8,633 nucleotides of DNA from assembly GCA_034440595.1 (NCBI GenBank), contig JAWXCH010000317.1, forward strand, positions 1-8,633, read 5' to 3'. Of this stretch, positions 6,326 to 8,633 are shown piece by piece. Source of the DNA: JAWXCH01 sp034440595 (GTDB taxonomy: Bacteria > Planctomycetota > Planctomycetia > Pirellulales > JALHPA01). The translations under genes were made by a program, and so were the position numbers. Positions within the stretch are counted from its first letter, which is position 1. The number at the start of each line of letters is the position of its first letter. The notes under the pieces were generated by a model that saw nothing but the letters and a program-made list of their open reading frames with translations, searched no databases and was not told the origin of the DNA.

Positions 6326-6372
6326 TCACCTCTCCCGCTCGCGGGAGAGGTCGTCGCCCCAGCGACGGGTGA
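6326..6372. repeat. Double-hairpin intergenic repeat of the CCTCTCCCGC type
   Basis: CCTCTCCCGC (6329-6338) and GCGGGAGAGG (6341-6350) form a perfect 10-base stem around a TC loop, extended by an A-T pair (6328/6351). Directly after it, CGTCGC (6352-6357) and GCGACG (6362-6367) form a second stem with loop CCCA. TCACC (6326-6330) can also pair with GGTGA (6368-6372), closing an alternative larger structure. 'CTCTCCCGC...GCGGGAGAG...GGGTGAGGG' elements are known as scattered intergenic palindromes in many bacterial genomes. It lies 47 bases beyond the clpB stop, within its likely 3' untranslated region. Confidence 0.65.
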
Positions 6373-6418
6373 GGGAAAACGTCATTCAATACTGCACTGC
6401 TCACTCGTGCAGAAGTCG

Positions 6419-8633
6419 CTATTTCGTCGCGGTCTTTTCTTCGCTCTCAATCGCGAAAGTAAATTCACCATCGCGATAATCGACTTCCACCGTACTACCC
6501 GCTGGGAATTCTCCCCGTAGGATCTCTCTGGCCAGTGGGTTCTGTAGCTTCTGCTGTATGACTCGCTTGAGCGGTCGCGCTCCATAAGTTGGGTCATACC
6601 CCTCATTACCAATTTCGTTCATCGCAGTTTCAGTGACGTGCAGGTTCAAATTGACCTGCTCGGCCTGCTGACGCAGCCGTTCAATCTGCAGCTCAACGAT
6701 CCGATGGATCTGCTCGCGCTTGAGTGGCTGGAAAACGATCGTCTCATCGATTCGGTTGAGAAACTCAGGCAGGAACCGGCCTTCCAACGCTTCTTGAACC
6801 GCGGTTTTGATCTCCTCGTCGCTACCTCCTTCACGCGTGATCTCTTGAATCATCTGACTGCCAATGTTCGAAGTCATCACGATCAACGTGTTCGTAAAAT
6901 CGACGGTGTGCCCTTGATTGTCACTCAAGCGCCCATCGTCCAGCACTTGCAGTAGGATATTGAACACATCGCGGTGCGCTTTTTCGATTTCATCGAGCAA
7001 CACTACGGAGTAGGGTCGGCGGCGCACCGCTTCGGTCAGGCGGCCACCCTCTTCGTACCCCACGTAGCCCGGTGGGGCGCCAATTAGACGGCTCACCGTG
7101 TGCCGTTCCATGAATTCGCTCATGTCCAAACGGACCATTGCGTTCTCGTCGTCGAACAGCACCTGTGCCAGTGCCTTGCACAATTCGGTCTTACCTACAC
7201 CGGTCGGGCCAAGGAACAAGAAAGAACCAATCGGGCGATTCGGATCCTGCAACCCGCTCCGGCTGCGGCGGACGGCGTTCGCCACCGCCTGCACTGCTTC
7301 GTCCTGGCCAATGACACGTTGATGCAGGCGTTCTTCCAGAACCAGCAGCTTGGCTCGTTCGGCTTCCAGCATCCGCGTGACCGGAATACCGGTCCAGGCA
7401 CTCACTACTTCGGCGATTTCGTCCGGGCCGACTTCGCGACGCAGCAAGCGGCGCGACTTGTCCGGTGCCTCGGATCCAGCGGTCTTTTCAGCCTGATCCA
7501 GTTGATCGCGAATTGTCTTAAGCTCCTTTTCTAACTCGAATTTTCGCTGATACAGTGGTTCCACCGATTGCCCGGTCAGGTAGGCATCGCGAATCCGCGA
7601 GTCGAGTTGCTGATATTCCAGATCGACCCCATCCAGCCGTTTGCGAATTTCGTCGACACCACCCAGCCCGAGCTTTTCGCTCTCCCACTGTTCGCGCAGG
7701 CTGGCTAGCTTGTGTCGCAGCGATTGCATCTGTTCCTGAATTTCTTCCCGCCGTTCGACCGCATGTGCCTCGGTCTCTTCGGCCAGTTGCCGGTCGGCCA
7801 GTTCCAACTGCGTAATACGCCGCTGGATTTCGTCGATCTCTGTTGGCACACTTTCCAATTCCATCGCTAACCGGCTCATGGCCTCGTCGACTAGGTCAAT
7901 CGCCTTGTCTGGTAAGAAACGTTCGGTAATATAGCGGCTCGATAGCTGCGCCGCGGCAACGAGAGCCGAATCCTTGATCTTCACCCCCTTGTGGTGCGCT
8001 TCGTAACGCGGCTTCAGCCCACGCAGGATAGCGATCGTGTCTTCGACGTTCGGTTCGCCAACATAGATCGGCTGAAAGCGTCGTTCCAGAGCCGCATCCT
8101 TTTCGATGTGCTTGCGATACTCGTCGAGTGTTGTTGCGCCCACACAGCGCAATTCGCCACGTGCCAGTGCCGGCTTGAGCAAGTTCGCCGCATCAGCCGC
8201 GCCTTCGGCCGCCCCTGCGCCGATAACAGTATGCAGCTCATCGATAAAGAGAATCACATTACCGGCGGCCGATTCGACCTCTTTCAGCACTGCCTTCAAT
8301 CGCTCTTCAAACTCTCCGCGAAATTTGGCTCCCGCAATCAGCGCACCCAGGTCCAGCGCAATGACACGCTTATTCTTCAAGCTCTGCGGCACATCTCCAT
8401 GCACAATGCGCAGCGCCAGCCCTTCGGCAATGGCGGTCTTACCCACACCCGGTTCACCAATCAATACTGGGTTATTCTTGGTTCGGCGCGAAAGTACTTG
8501 AATCACGCGACGAATTTCCTGATCGCGGCCAATGACAGGGTCGAGCTTCCCCTGCTGCGCACGTGCTACCAGATCGATACCGTACTTCTCCAATGCTTGA
8601 AACTTGACCTCGGGATTTTGATCGGTGACACGC
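6419..8633 (-). CDS. clpB: ATP-dependent disaggregase ClpB (N-terminal part outside window)
   Basis: The frame is open to the right edge and shows 737 residues. The first visible ones, 'VTDQNPEVKFQALEKYG', match the link between the N domain and the first ATPase module, so about 130-150 residues are missing compared with the usual 860 or so. Numbering from the edge, AAA+ module 1 has Walker A 'GEPGVGKT' (59-66), pore loop 'GAKFRGEFEER' (101-111) and Walker B 'VILFIDE' (126-132). The coiled-coil M domain follows (about 255-400) and marks ClpB rather than ClpA or ClpC. Module 2 has Walker A 'GPTGVGKT' (475-482), pore loop 'GYVGYEEGG', Walker B 'VVLLDE' (543-548) and sensor-2 'GARPLKR'. ClpB works as a cytoplasmic hexamer with DnaK to rescue aggregated proteins. 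All catalytic motifs are intact. The tail ends 'EEKTATK'. Transcription probably ends at the 6168-6202 hairpin. Its promoter lies outside the window. Confidence 0.97.
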   Translation of the reverse strand, partial: RVTDQNPEVKFQALEKYGIDLVARAQQGKLDPVIGRDQEIRRVIQVLSRRTKNNPVLIGEPGVGKTAIAEGLALRIVHGDVPQSLKNKRVIALDLGALIAGAKFRGEFEERLKAVLKEVESAAGNVILFIDELHTVIGAGAAEGAADAANLLKPALARGELRCVGATTLDEYRKHIEKDAALERRFQPIYVGEPNVEDTIAILRGLKPRYEAHHKGVKIKDSALVAAAQLSSRYITERFLPDKAIDLVDEAMSRLAMELESVPTEIDEIQRRITQLELADRQLAEETEAHAVERREEIQEQMQSLRHKLASLREQWESEKLGLGGVDEIRKRLDGVDLEYQQLDSRIRDAYLTGQSVEPLYQRKFELEKELKTIRDQLDQAEKTAGSEAPDKSRRLLRREVGPDEIAEVVSAWTGIPVTRMLEAERAKLLVLEERLHQRVIGQDEAVQAVANAVRRSRSGLQDPNRPIGSFLFLGPTGVGKTELCKALAQVLFDDENAMVRLDMSEFMERHTVSRLIGAPPGYVGYEEGGRLTEAVRRRPYSVVLLDEIEKAHRDVFNILLQVLDDGRLSDNQGHTVDFTNTLIVMTSNIGSQMIQEITREGGSDEEIKTAVQEALEGRFLPEFLNRIDETIVFQPLKREQIHRIVELQIERLRQQAEQVNLNLHVTETAMNEIGNEGYDPTYGARPLKRVIQQKLQNPLAREILRGEFPAGSTVEVDYRDGEFTFAIESEEKTATK

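Noticed and set aside
6209..6520. Plus-strand open frame of 103 codons after the terminator
   Set aside because: It reads through the inverted repeats ('SPLPLAGEVVAPATGEG' is a typical translation of that repeat type) and then runs antisense into clpB.
1..8633. CRISPR arrays, tRNA or rRNA genes, insertion sequences
   Set aside because: No regularly spaced direct repeats, no tRNA or rRNA signatures and no transposase motifs were seen.

Overview
The window looks like chromosomal DNA of a planctomycete, most likely a member of the Pirellulales. Four things suggest this: a Ser/Thr kinase fused to a bacterial tubulin-like (Tubulin_2 type) protein, an FHA protein as its operon partner, a very short Arg/Lys-rich protein of a type I associate with planctomycetes, and intergenic inverted repeats of the CACTGGC/GCCAGTG and CCTCTCCCGC/GCGGGAGAGG kinds. 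This assignment rests on recognition of family patterns, not on a search.

Layout. Positions 1-571 (minus strand, running off the left edge) hold a response regulator: a receiver domain followed by the start of a GGDEF-like domain. A 487-base gap (572-1058) without a convincing gene separates it from a divergent two-gene operon. That operon is 1059-2261, an FHA domain joined to a degenerate EAL-like domain, then after only 33 bases 2295-5786, a 1163-residue Ser/Thr protein kinase fused to a tubulin/FtsZ-like domain with a long helical C-terminal part. Next come a good sigma70-type promoter (5863-5891), a strong Shine-Dalgarno and a 63-residue basic protein (5948-6139). A strong hairpin terminator (6168-6202) sits between this gene and the convergent clpB gene (6419-8633, minus strand, N-terminal part outside the window). 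The 216 bases between terminator and clpB are filled with nested inverted repeats.

How the parts may work together. The operon pairs a kinase that can make phosphothreonine with a protein carrying an FHA domain, the standard phosphothreonine reader. The kinase is covalently attached to a predicted GTP-binding, tubulin-fold module, which suggests a phosphorylation-controlled cytoskeletal or scaffold device. The EAL-like domain of the FHA protein has lost most catalytic residues of c-di-GMP phosphodiesterases. The divergent neighbour has a receiver lacking the conserved Lys, joined to a GGDEF-like domain. The locus may therefore use c-di-GMP-type folds as sensors or scaffolds rather than enzymes. 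This is the most interesting part of the window. ClpB is an ordinary housekeeping disaggregase and appears unrelated to the signalling locus.
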